From assembly GCA_002483105.1 (NCBI GenBank), contig DLHG01000009.1, forward strand, positions 325,598-389,597: 64,000 nt of DNA, written 5' to 3'. The notes beneath the pieces were generated by a model. The model saw only the letters and a list, made by a program, of their open reading frames with translations, was not told the DNA's origin and searched no databases. This DNA comes from Bacteroidetes bacterium UBA7674. Lineage in GTDB: Bacteria > Bacteroidota > Bacteroidia > Chitinophagales > Chitinophagaceae. Shown piece after piece: positions 17,632 through 26,227 of this stretch. Positions within the stretch are counted from its first letter, which is position 1. Every line of letters starts with the position of its first letter. The translations under genes and the position numbers were made by a program.

Positions 17632-17639
17632 TAACTTCG
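17632..17639 (+). promoter_or_regulatory. -7-like box 4 nt before the yyaL-type gene
   Basis: TAACTTCG, one mismatch to TAnnTTTG, followed by CACC and the ATG. The layout is the same as at rlmN (TAACTTTG-CGCC-ATG). No -33 TTG. Confidence 0.45.
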
Positions 17640-17643
17640 CACC

Positions 17644-19668
17644 ATGGCCAATAGACTAATAGAAGAACAAAGCCCCTACTTACAGCAACACGCCCACAAT
17701 CCCGTTGACTGGTATCCATGGGGCGATGAAGCCTTTCTGCGGGCAAAGAATGAGGATAAGCCCGTGTTGGTCAGTATAGGTTATGCTGCCTGCCACTGGT
17801 GCCATGTTATGGAGCGCGAAAGCTTTGAGAATGAGCAGGTTGCAGCATATATGAATGAGCACTTCATCTGCATAAAAGTAGACAGGGAAGAGCATCCCGA
17901 TGTTGATCACCTCTACATGGATGCCGTACAAGCCATAACCGGTAGCGGTGGATGGCCTTTGAATGTATTCGTAACCCCAGACAGGCTGCCTTATTACGGG
18001 GGCACCTACTTTCCGCCTTCCCCTGCTTATCAGCGTCCTTCCTGGATACAGGTACTCCAGCGCATGAGCGATATATGGACAAACGAGCGCAGTGAGGTAG
18101 ACGGTCAGACAACGCAGATGCTGGAATACCTGAAAAATGCTTCTGCTACAGCCATGCAGGCACAAAAAGCTGATTGGGACAAAGACACCTGTCGGCAAAT
18201 GGCAGACACCTTGCTGAAGCAGGCAGATACCTTATGGGGAGGCTTTGGTAATGCCCCTAAATTCCCCGGTACGATGGCCATTAGTTTTTTGTTGGAACAC
18301 TATCACTACACACAGTATGAGCCAGCATTAAAACAAGCATTATTAAGCCTCGATAAAATGCTTGAAGGAGGCATTTACGATCAACTCGGCGGAGGCTTCG
18401 CACGTTACTCAACTGATAAAGAATGGCTCGCTCCGCACTTCGAAAAAATGCTCTATGATAATGCACTTTTAATAAGCGCATATTGTGATGCATACAGCAT
18501 CACAAAAGATGAAAAATATAAGACGATAATTGAAGAAACAATTGCCTTTGTTGAACGCGAATTGAAAGATGAAAGTGGTGGCTATTATAGTGCCCTTGAT
18601 GCAGATAGCGAAGGAGTAGAAGGCAAGTTCTATACATTTACGTACGACGAGTGGAAAGTGTTTCTGGGTGAGGATTACAAGCCTGTCGCTACTTACTATG
18701 GTATAGCAGAAGAAGGCAACTGGGAACACACAAATATTCTGCACATTGCTGCTACTAAAGAAGCTGTTGCGCAGCAGTACAACATACCTGTTTCTACGCT
18801 CGAAAAATTGATCGGAAAAGCAAAAGAAATTTTGCTTGCAGCACGCGCAAAAAAGATACGTCCGCTCACCGATGACAAGAGCTTACTTTCTTGGAATGCA
18901 TTGATGAACAGGGCGCTCTCAAAAGCAGGAAAAATATTAGGAAATGCAACCTATTTGCAACGTGCAGAAGAGCACATGCAATGGATGCTGAAAAGTTATT
19001 CTATTGAGGGTAAAATGTACCACAGTTGGAAGCAAGGCAAGCCTGCCATTACAGCCAAGCTGGACGACTACGCTTACCTCATCCGGGCAATGCTGCGACT
19101 GGCTTCTGCAAAGGGCGATAGTAGCCTCATTGTCCGTGCCGCGGAGCTTACCGATGAGGTACAACGCTTGTTTTTGCATGAGGGTGGCAGCTTCTTCTAT
19201 TTTAGCTCCACATTACAGAACGATATCCCGGTAAGAAAGGTGGAAATATACGATGGCGCTACGCCTTCGGCCAATGCGCTGATGGCTCATAACCTGCTCC
19301 TGTTGGGCATGTGCATGGAGCGTCACGACTGGCTGGAACAAGGCTCGTATATGCTTGGGCAGATGGTGACCACAGCGGGCAGGTACATGTATTCATTCTC
19401 TTATTGGGCCATGTTGCATCAGCAATATGCTCACGGCCTGAAAACAGTAGTATTTTCAGGCAAACAGGCAGAAAATGCCAAAGTATCCATTGATGAAAAA
19501 AACATACCAGGCACTTTTATCTTCACTGTACAAAAAGAAATATTTGAAGTGCCCTTATTAACCAATAAAAAAAGTGAAGAAGATTTACTTATATTTGTTT
19601 GCACACAACAGGCTTGTATGAGCCCTGTACGCAATACAGAAGAAGCTTTACGTTTTATTTATCATTGA
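17644..19668 (+). CDS. YyaL/SSP411-type thioredoxin-fold + six-hairpin protein (DUF255)
   Basis: 674 aa, normal for the COG1331 family. The N-terminal about 160 residues are a thioredoxin-like domain with CHWC (Cys50-Cys53) and the family signature [28 protein letters not shown] and GGTYFPP follow. The rest is an (alpha/alpha)6 barrel resembling glycan-processing enzymes or N-acylglucosamine epimerases, with [17 protein letters not shown] and the [13 protein letters not shown] segment. The function is not established in bacteria; a redox or sugar-related role is guessed from the folds. It is cytosolic by the absence of a signal peptide. It stands alone between the HemD-like gene and gldK. Confidence 0.9.
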   Translation: MANRLIEEQSPYLQQHAHNPVDWYPWGDEAFLRAKNEDKPVLVSIGYAACHWCHVMERESFENEQVAAYMNEHFICIKVDREEHPDVDHLYMDAVQAITGSGGWPLNVFVTPDRLPYYGGTYFPPSPAYQRPSWIQVLQRMSDIWTNERSEVDGQTTQMLEYLKNASATAMQAQKADWDKDTCRQMADTLLKQADTLWGGFGNAPKFPGTMAISFLLEHYHYTQYEPALKQALLSLDKMLEGGIYDQLGGGFARYSTDKEWLAPHFEKMLYDNALLISAYCDAYSITKDEKYKTIIEETIAFVERELKDESGGYYSALDADSEGVEGKFYTFTYDEWKVFLGEDYKPVATYYGIAEEGNWEHTNILHIAATKEAVAQQYNIPVSTLEKLIGKAKEILLAARAKKIRPLTDDKSLLSWNALMNRALSKAGKILGNATYLQRAEEHMQWMLKSYSIEGKMYHSWKQGKPAITAKLDDYAYLIRAMLRLASAKGDSSLIVRAAELTDEVQRLFLHEGGSFFYFSSTLQNDIPVRKVEIYDGATPSANALMAHNLLLLGMCMERHDWLEQGSYMLGQMVTTAGRYMYSFSYWAMLHQQYAHGLKTVVFSGKQAENAKVSIDEKNIPGTFIFTVQKEIFEVPLLTNKKSEEDLLIFVCTQQACMSPVRNTEEALRFIYH

Positions 19669-19852
19669 GATCACAGCAAATATCAAAGGTTTTATCATGA
19701 GTTCTGGCCGGAAAAAACACGACTTTTTTTGGCGAAGCTTGCATTTTTGGAAAAATCTTTAAATATTGTGCATCGGTTTTGTAGTAAAATGTTACTTCTC
19801 AACCCAAAAAACATTTGATTTGCCTTTTAGCAATAACAACAATAACAGTAGT

Positions 19853-21109
19853 ATGAAACAATTTTCCCTGAAGATCTCGGCTGTAGCATTACTGGCATTG
19901 GTCACGAGCTGCGGACCATCAGGTACCGGAGGTCAGTTGGTTGGAAAAAACAACACGTTGAACTACAGGCCACCGGCGCCATTAGGCATGGTGTGGGTCC
20001 CTGTTGGTGTACTGAAAGCTGGTGCTAGTGACGAAGATATCCGCGGAAGGAACGACGCCTTGATCCGGACACTTCAGATGACCGGCTTCTACATGGACCA
20101 AACGGAGATCTCTAACGCTGAGTACCGTCAGTTCACTAACTGGGTACGTGACTCTATAGCACACGCTCAACTGGGTGACTACAAAGACAACCCGGATGGA
20201 ACTCAGACGATCGACATGAAAAAAACGATCAACTGGAAAGATCAGGATCTTCAAGATCAACTGTCTAATATGTACGTTCCTGCTGACCAATCTGGTTGGG
20301 GCAGAAAAGAAATTGACAACAGTAAGCTGATATATCACTACGAAACTTACGATTACAACGAAGCTGTAATGAATGCGGGTCAACCGAAAAACAGTTTCCA
20401 GTCTAAGTACGACGTAGCTGCTTATCCTGATACTACTGTTTGGGTGAAAATGTTCACTTATTCTTACAACGAGCCTATCGCTCAGCAATACAACTGGTTC
20501 CCTGCCTTCAACAACTACCCTGTAGTTGGTGTTAACTGGCACCAGGCTAACGCTTTCTGCGATTGGCGTTCTAACCTCTGGAGATCAGAGCGTGATAAGA
20601 ACAAACAATACTTCGAAGGTGCTTTCCGTCTTCCTACAGAGCTAGAGTGGGAGTGGGCTGCACGTGGCGGACGTAACGAATCTCCTTTCCCTTGGGGCGG
20701 ACCTTACATCCTGAACAAGAAAGGTTGTTACTTAGCAAACTTCAAGCCTCAGCGTGGTAACTATGCTGCTGATGGTGGTCTTTACACTGTACCTGTTGAT
20801 AAATACTGGCCTAATGATTATGGTCTGTACCAAATGTCTGGTAACGTGAGCGAGTGGACTGCTTCTTCATATCAAGGCAACGCATTCCATGCGGTATCTG
20901 AAATGAATCCTGAGACACGTCGTAAAGGTTCTGAGAACGATCCGGTATGGCTTACTCGTAAAACATTACGTGGTGGTAGCTGGAGAGATGTTCAATTCTA
21001 CCTGCAGGTGAGTACCCGCGACTACGAATTCGCTGATACTGCTAAAGCTTACATCGGTTTCCGTTGTATCATTCAGCAAATTCACCCTGGTATTACCAAC
21101 AGAAGGTAA
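19853..21109 (+). CDS. gldK: T9SS/gliding lipoprotein GldK
   Basis: 418 aa from the ATG at 19853. The open frame extends to 19766 but the lipoprotein signal belongs at the N-terminus: MKQFSLKISAVALLALVTSC, with the lipobox Cys at residue 20. The mature part is an FGE-sulfatase/SUMF1-like fold: GMVWVPVG, MTGFYMDQTEISNAEYRQF, PVVGVNWHQANAFCDW, FRLPTELEWEWAARGG, GNVSEWTASSY and LRGGSWRD. GldK and GldN form the periplasmic ring bound to the outer membrane in the type IX secretion system. It is the first gene of a four-gene operon (80, 57 and 32 nt gaps). I see no consensus promoter in the 184-nt upstream gap. Confidence 0.96.
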   Translation: MKQFSLKISAVALLALVTSCGPSGTGGQLVGKNNTLNYRPPAPLGMVWVPVGVLKAGASDEDIRGRNDALIRTLQMTGFYMDQTEISNAEYRQFTNWVRDSIAHAQLGDYKDNPDGTQTIDMKKTINWKDQDLQDQLSNMYVPADQSGWGRKEIDNSKLIYHYETYDYNEAVMNAGQPKNSFQSKYDVAAYPDTTVWVKMFTYSYNEPIAQQYNWFPAFNNYPVVGVNWHQANAFCDWRSNLWRSERDKNKQYFEGAFRLPTELEWEWAARGGRNESPFPWGGPYILNKKGCYLANFKPQRGNYAADGGLYTVPVDKYWPNDYGLYQMSGNVSEWTASSYQGNAFHAVSEMNPETRRKGSENDPVWLTRKTLRGGSWRDVQFYLQVSTRDYEFADTAKAYIGFRCIIQQIHPGITNRR

Positions 21110-21189
21110 TCTGCTGGCAATAACTTTAAGTTAATAAATAAGCAATAAATCTTTTTTAAAAAACGTTATCAATAAAAATCTAAGCAAGT

Positions 21190-22020
21190 ATGGCACGTAG
21201 TATGAATTCCGTATCGTTGTTTTTTGAAACCGACTCAGGCAAATACATTAAAAACCTTATTATCGGTTTAGGTGCGTCTGTGGTGTTGCTGGGAGCGCTG
21301 TTTAAAATACAGCACTGGCCTTTCGCTGGTGTCATGCTTACTGCAGGTATGGTGACTGAGGCATTTATCTTTGCCCTTCTTGGTCTCCTTCCCCCTCATA
21401 AAGATTACTACTGGGAGCGTTTCTACCCTGGTCTGGACGAAAATCCACACGTAGAAGCTTACCGTAAAGGTGAAAAATTTGATTCTCATACAGTTAAGGG
21501 TTCTCCAACTGCTTCTCTGGATAAAATGATGGAAGAAGCTCAGATGACTCCGGCTAATATCCGTCGTTTGGGTGACAACATCCAGCGTTTTGGCCAGGCT
21601 GCTGAGCAAATGAAAGACATCACTGATGTTACTGCTGCTACAGGTGCTTATACTCAAAGCGCTCGTGAAGCTGCCGAAGCATTAGGCGAAATGAAGGTTA
21701 CATTCCAGGGTGCTACCCAAACAATGTCTTCTTTCAACAATGCAGCTGACGATACTATGAAGTTCCACCAGCAAGTACAGGTTCTTTCTAAAAATCTTGG
21801 TTCTCTGAATCAGATCTATGAAGTGGAACTGTCTGATGCGAACAACCACCTGAAAGCTATGAACAAGTTCTATAGCAACCTGGTGAGCGCATCTGATGCT
21901 ATGGCTTCTTCTGCTTCTGATGCGGTAGCTGCTAAGGAACAAATAGCTCAGTTGTCTAAGAACCTGACTAACCTGAACCAGATCTACGGTAACATGCTTG
22001 CTGCTATGCAAGGACGTTAA
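21190..22020 (+). CDS. gldL: T9SS inner-membrane motor protein GldL
   Basis: 276 aa. Two TM helices near the N-terminus (about 20-40, NLIIGLGASVVLLGALFKI, and 47-67, GVMLTAGMVTEAFIFALLGL) with the conserved QHWPFAG loop between them, then a cytoplasmic helical/coiled-coil domain with repeated QLSKNLTNLNQIYGNML-type heptads. GldL forms the pentameric proton-driven stator around a GldM dimer that powers type IX secretion and gliding. Gene order and spacing are as in other Bacteroidota. Confidence 0.96.
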   Translation: MARSMNSVSLFFETDSGKYIKNLIIGLGASVVLLGALFKIQHWPFAGVMLTAGMVTEAFIFALLGLLPPHKDYYWERFYPGLDENPHVEAYRKGEKFDSHTVKGSPTASLDKMMEEAQMTPANIRRLGDNIQRFGQAAEQMKDITDVTAATGAYTQSAREAAEALGEMKVTFQGATQTMSSFNNAADDTMKFHQQVQVLSKNLGSLNQIYEVELSDANNHLKAMNKFYSNLVSASDAMASSASDAVAAKEQIAQLSKNLTNLNQIYGNMLAAMQGR

Positions 22021-22077
22021 TTGTAGCGGAACAGAGTAGAGAAATTATTTATAATAACCATATAAATTTTTTGACGC

Positions 22078-23640
22078 ATGTCAATGCCTAAAGAGCCTCG
22101 GCAGTTAATGATCAACCTCATGTATTTGGTGTTGACAGCCCTGCTGGCCCTAAACGTTTCAAGTGAGATCCTTCATGCCTTCAAGGTTATCAACCGGAGT
22201 GTGACGTCATCCAATGCAGCAATTGTTGATAAAAACCAGCAGGTGTATGCAGCTTTTGATGAAAATGAAAAGCAAAAAGGACAGGAAGAGCGTATCAAGC
22301 CTTTCAATGACAAGGCGAAACAGATACGCAAAGATGCCGATGCTGCTGTGAAATTCCTGGAAGAATGGAAAGAAAAGGTAGTAGCAAGAGCAGGTGGTAG
22401 GGATGAAAAAGGTGAGATAGAAAAAGAAGATGATATCGATGCCAGTACTTTCTTACTTGTAGAGCAAAAAGGTGGTGATGAGATCAAGAAAACGCTTGAA
22501 GATCTTCGTACTAAAATGTTAAGTGTAGTTTCTGAAAAGGATGCAAAAGCCAACCTGGAAAAAAACTTACCAATAAAGATCGAAGAACCTGAAAAGTCTG
22601 AGAATAATCCACAAGCTAGTTGGTCTTTCGGTTATTTCAACAACATGCCTACTGTAGCTGCTGTTACGCTTTTGGCTAAATTCCAGAATGACATTCGTAA
22701 CTCAGAGGCTGCTATTATCAACCAGTTGATCGCTGAAGCAGGTAATATACAAGTGAAGTTTGATGAAATGGCTGCGATAGCCGTTCCTAAGAACAGCTAT
22801 GTATTGGCTGGCCAGAAAGTAGAAGCCAACATCATGCTGGCGGCTTACAACAAGGCAGTTCAGCCTCAGGTTGTTTCTTCCGGTGGCGGTGGACGTATTA
22901 CTAAAGTAGAGAACGGTGTAGCAATATGGGAAACCATGGCTGCTGGTGCCGGTCTGCAAACAGTAAAAGGTACTGTATCAATTGATCTTGGCGGAAGGGT
23001 GGAAACACGTCCTTACGAATTCCAATACATGGTAGGTTCTACAGGTGCTTCAATTCAGCTCGACAAGATGAACGTAATGTATATCGGTGTTGAAAACCCG
23101 GTAACTGTATCTGCGGCTGGTTATTCTCTGCAGGATGTAAGCCTTGTAATAGCTGATGCGAGTGTTGTTCCTACTGCGGGCAAGCTGGGTCACTATGAAG
23201 TTAGGGTGGAAAAACCGGGTGAAAGGATAGCTAAGATCATTGCTAAAACCGCTACTGGTAGTACAGAAGTGGGAACCATGCCGATACGCGTAAAGTTCAT
23301 TCCTGATCCGGTAGCAAAAATTGGTGGTAAGTCATCAGGTAGTATGCCTACAAGTTCTTTCAGGGCTCAGGCAGGTATAGCAGCGGTTTTGGATAACTTC
23401 GATTTCCAGGCTAAGTACATCGTTCAGAGTTATGAATTTAGTATGCTGCCTAAGCGTGGTGATCTTGTCGGTCCGTATAAAGTAGCAGGTTACAGGTTGG
23501 TACCTTCAGGTAATAGTAGTATGGATGATGCGATCAAACGTATTAAGCCAGGTGATAAATTGTTCTTCGACGAAATAGTAGCTGTAGGTCCGGATAAGCG
23601 TCCGCGCAAACTGAACTCAGTTATTTTGACAATGTTATAA
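22078..23640 (+). CDS. gldM: T9SS motor shaft protein GldM
   Basis: 520 aa. N-terminal cytoplasmic motif PKEPRQLMINLMYLVLTALLALN, where the single TM helix (about 10-28) carries the conserved acidic/Leu pattern, then a long periplasmic region: helical bundle (to about 200) followed by beta domains (GAGLQTVKGTVSIDLGGRVE, VGSTGASIQLDKMNVMYIG). GldM spans the periplasm as a dimer and transmits GldL rotation to the GldKN ring. It lies 57 nt downstream of gldL and 32 nt upstream of gldN. Confidence 0.96.
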   Translation: MSMPKEPRQLMINLMYLVLTALLALNVSSEILHAFKVINRSVTSSNAAIVDKNQQVYAAFDENEKQKGQEERIKPFNDKAKQIRKDADAAVKFLEEWKEKVVARAGGRDEKGEIEKEDDIDASTFLLVEQKGGDEIKKTLEDLRTKMLSVVSEKDAKANLEKNLPIKIEEPEKSENNPQASWSFGYFNNMPTVAAVTLLAKFQNDIRNSEAAIINQLIAEAGNIQVKFDEMAAIAVPKNSYVLAGQKVEANIMLAAYNKAVQPQVVSSGGGGRITKVENGVAIWETMAAGAGLQTVKGTVSIDLGGRVETRPYEFQYMVGSTGASIQLDKMNVMYIGVENPVTVSAAGYSLQDVSLVIADASVVPTAGKLGHYEVRVEKPGERIAKIIAKTATGSTEVGTMPIRVKFIPDPVAKIGGKSSGSMPTSSFRAQAGIAAVLDNFDFQAKYIVQSYEFSMLPKRGDLVGPYKVAGYRLVPSGNSSMDDAIKRIKPGDKLFFDEIVAVGPDKRPRKLNSVILTML

Positions 23641-23672
23641 TTATTTAGGATTAAAAGCTAATTTTAAGGATC

Positions 23673-24581
23673 ATGAAAATCCTACAACAGGTATATACGA
23701 TAGCGGCTTCTGTAGCCTTGATTTGTTCTGCTACTGCGGTTTCCGCACAAGGGAATGTAGATCAGGTGCAGAATCAGATCTCTGGCGGAATGACGGATGA
23801 TTGGAAACCCTCACTGAAAAGGGATGGTGTCTATGATCGCGTTGAACACGTAAATGCTCCTCTTGAGTGGCAGTACGTTCGCGAAGCAGATGTTCTCTGG
23901 AAAAAGAGGGTTTGGCGCGAGATTGATGCTCGTGAAAAACAAAACATGGCATTCCGTTTCCCCGGTGACGAGAACTCTGGTGGTGGTTTCTTTATTGAGA
24001 TCCTGTTAGACGCTCTGAAAAAAGGAAAGATCCAGGCATTCTCTAACCTTGATGACCGCTTTACCAGCACTTTGTCTAAGGAGCAGATCCTTGAGATCAC
24101 CGCAGGTAAGATGGATACCATCAGGGTAATTGATCCGGTAACTGAAGAAGAAACTATCCGTTACGAAAGAAGGGATTTCGATCCGGAAGCTGTTAGCAAA
24201 TTCCGTATCAAGGAAGACTGGGTTATTGATCGTAATGTAGGTCAGATGGTAGTGCGTATCGTTGCACTGGCTCCATTGATAGACGTTAAGGATGATAACG
24301 GTAACTTCCGTGGTTCTCAGGCGATGTTCTGGTTATACTATCCTGAAATTCGTCCGCTGTTAGCTCAGTATGAAGTATTCAATCCTCAGAATGACGTTTA
24401 CCGTATGAACTGGGATGAATTCTTTGAAGGACGTTTCTTCTCCAGCAAGATCATCAAGGTGAGCAATCCATTCGATCTTACTTTCCAGAACATGGGTGCT
24501 TCTGCTATGGAGTCTCTGTACGAAAGCCAACGCAGCATGGAACAGCTGTTTAACAAAGAACACGATCTGTGGGTATATTAA
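23673..24581 (+). CDS. gldN: T9SS/gliding protein GldN
   Basis: 302 aa. Signal peptide MKILQQVYTIAASVALICSATAVSAQ. The mature protein shows the GldN/PorN pattern: EWQYVREADVLWKKRVWREID, KQNMAFRFPGDENSGGGFF, MFWLYYPEIRPLLAQYEVFN and FEGRFFSSKIIKVSNPF. It is the periplasmic partner of GldK in the T9SS ring. It is the last gene of the operon; a strong terminator follows 20 nt after the stop codon. Confidence 0.96.
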   Translation: MKILQQVYTIAASVALICSATAVSAQGNVDQVQNQISGGMTDDWKPSLKRDGVYDRVEHVNAPLEWQYVREADVLWKKRVWREIDAREKQNMAFRFPGDENSGGGFFIEILLDALKKGKIQAFSNLDDRFTSTLSKEQILEITAGKMDTIRVIDPVTEEETIRYERRDFDPEAVSKFRIKEDWVIDRNVGQMVVRIVALAPLIDVKDDNGNFRGSQAMFWLYYPEIRPLLAQYEVFNPQNDVYRMNWDEFFEGRFFSSKIIKVSNPFDLTFQNMGASAMESLYESQRSMEQLFNKEHDLWVY

Positions 24582-24601
24582 TACCACATTGAAAAATATC
24601 G

Positions 24602-24635
24602 AAAACGTCCCGCCTCAAGCGGGACGTTTTTATTT
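24602..24635 (+). terminator. Terminator of the gldKLMN operon
   Basis: AAAACGTCCCGC-CTCAA-GCGGGACGTTTT, 12-bp perfect stem followed by TATTTG. Confidence 0.88.
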
Positions 24636-24688
24636 GTAGCATCTTTTCCGTTTGCGCTGTATATTGCACTCCACTTTAACGGTTTTTC

Positions 24689-25417
24689 ATGACAGGAAAA
24701 TTACCCCGGCTGGAAGTTTGTTTATCTCCCGCTCTGCTCCATTTATTCGATACTAAAGGCGCTGTTGTTGTAATCATTGATGTGTTCAGGGCTACCTCTA
24801 CCATAGCTGCTGCGCTCCACAATGGTGCTAAATGCATCATACCGGTCGCCTCCGTACCTGAATGTATTGAATTGGGTAATAGTATAGATAATGCCATTAC
24901 AGCAGGGGAAAGAGATGGCAAAGTAGCCGAAGGTCTGGCCTATGGTAATTCACCATCAGAGTATCCTCGTGAGTTTGTAGACGGCAGGACAGTTGTGTTG
25001 ACCACTACCAACGGTACACGCCTCTTGCACATGGTAGAAGGTGCAGACACTATTATCACAGGTTCTTTTCTTAATCTTACCGCTGTTTGCGATTTTCTGT
25101 TGGCGCAAGGCAAGAATGTATTGCTCGGCTGTGCTGCATGGAAAGACAGGTTCAACATGGAAGACACCCTCTTTGCAGGAGCGGTGGTAAACAGGCTGGC
25201 AGCACATTTTGATATCAATTGCGATAGTGCCCGTGCAGCAAATCAATTATACATCTCCTCAGGTGGCAGTAATTTCATCAAATTCCTGGAAGACAGTTCA
25301 CACTACAGGCGCTTATCAGGCTTCGGCCTTGTAAGCGATATGGAATACTGTACTACCCCCGATCTGCATCCTGTAGTGCCCATCCTAAAAGGCAGGGAAC
25401 TCATCATACACTCATAA
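24689..25417 (+). CDS. comB: ComB-family 2-phosphosulfolactate phosphatase
   Basis: 242 aa. Family motifs: VVIIDVFRATSTIAAAL (about 28-44), AEGLAYGNSPSEYP, VLTTTNGTRLL, GCAAWKDRFNMEDTLFAG. ComB removes phosphate from (R)-2-phospho-3-sulfolactate in coenzyme M synthesis in methanogens; bacterial homologues are common where coenzyme M is absent. Sulfolactate could feed cysteate and so sulfonolipids in Bacteroidota, but no ComA/ComC or sulfonolipid gene is visible here, so this is only a possibility. It is separated from gldN by a terminator and has its own transcription unit. Confidence 0.82.
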   Translation: MTGKLPRLEVCLSPALLHLFDTKGAVVVIIDVFRATSTIAAALHNGAKCIIPVASVPECIELGNSIDNAITAGERDGKVAEGLAYGNSPSEYPREFVDGRTVVLTTTNGTRLLHMVEGADTIITGSFLNLTAVCDFLLAQGKNVLLGCAAWKDRFNMEDTLFAGAVVNRLAAHFDINCDSARAANQLYISSGGSNFIKFLEDSSHYRRLSGFGLVSDMEYCTTPDLHPVVPILKGRELIIHS

Positions 25418-25432
25418 CAACATTAACGAACT

Positions 25433-25467
25433 CCCCTCCCTTTTTCAGGGAGGGGTGCCCGAAGGGC
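25433..25467. repeat. GC-rich double hairpin between convergent comB and the MBL gene
   Basis: CCCCTCCCT-TTTTC-AGGGAGGGG (25433-25455) followed at once by GCCCGAAGGGC (25457-25467). The sequence style (paired G/C blocks) is that of dispersed intergenic repeats in this phylum; it may also end transcription of one or both genes. Confidence 0.6.
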
Positions 25468-25488
25468 GAGGTGGGTCACTCGCGGCCC

Positions 25489-26127
25489 TTATTTCAAAAA
25501 CGGATTATACATCTTCTCATCTCCAACCGTCGTCGCAGGCCCATGCCCTGAATACACTACAGTCTCCTCAGGCAAAGTCAACAACTGCGTCTTAATAGAA
25601 CTGATCAGGGTCTCAAAGTTACCACCGGGAAGGTCTGTACGGCCTATGCTGCCCTGGAACAGCACATCACCGCCTATCACCCAGTTACCTTCGGCATGAT
25701 AGAAAGAGACACTACCGGGAGAGTGGCCGGGTGTAAAGCGTACTTCTATGGTATCATCACCTAGTTTCATCACTTCATTATCAGCTATATAGAAGCCCGG
25801 CTTAGGTGTATTACTGAATGCCAGCCCGAACATCATAGCAGAGGCAACTGCTGCATTTAGCACAGGGGAATCTTTCTCATTGATACCGAATGGAATATCA
25901 TATTTCTTCATTACATCACTCACCCCGAAAATATGATCAATATGTGTGTGCGTATTGATAATAGATTGGGGCTTCAATCCGTTATCAGATAGGTAGCTGA
26001 AGAACCTGTTTGTCTCGTTTATGTCATACATGCCTGGGTCAACGATCCAGCATAGTTTTTGTTCGTTTATAATAAGGTAGGTGTTCTCCTGGAAGGGATT
26101 GAATGTAAAGGACTGTATTTGTAACAT
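25489..26127 (-). CDS. MBL-fold metallo-hydrolase (glyoxalase II-like)
   Basis: 212 aa. The metallo-beta-lactamase motif HTHIDH is at residues 60-65 (His60, His62, Asp64, His65), followed by TPGHSPGSV and GGDVLFQGSIGRTDLPGG and the last ligand region VYSGHGP. The size and the GRTDLPGG segment fit the YcbL/GloB-related subfamily of thioester hydrolases. The substrate is unknown. It is cytosolic. It has a good promoter on the minus strand and is divergent from the TolB-like/barrel gene. Confidence 0.9.
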   Translation of the reverse strand: MLQIQSFTFNPFQENTYLIINEQKLCWIVDPGMYDINETNRFFSYLSDNGLKPQSIINTHTHIDHIFGVSDVMKKYDIPFGINEKDSPVLNAAVASAMMFGLAFSNTPKPGFYIADNEVMKLGDDTIEVRFTPGHSPGSVSFYHAEGNWVIGGDVLFQGSIGRTDLPGGNFETLISSIKTQLLTLPEETVVYSGHGPATTVGDEKMYNPFLK

Positions 26128-26160
26128 TGGCGTAACATTTTTTTCAGTAACTTAGAAATG

Positions 26161-26191
26161 CAAACATAAGCCTGGAAAAGCATTACGGCAA
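26161..26191 (-). promoter_or_regulatory. Promoter of the MBL-fold gene
   Basis: On the minus strand: TTG (26191-26189), 20-nt spacer, TATGTTTG (26168-26161). Good match to both Bacteroidota elements, in the divergent intergenic region. Confidence 0.65.
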
Positions 26192-26227
26192 TTTTGTTTA
26201 AGGGTGGAAAAATAACAGGCAGCATTG

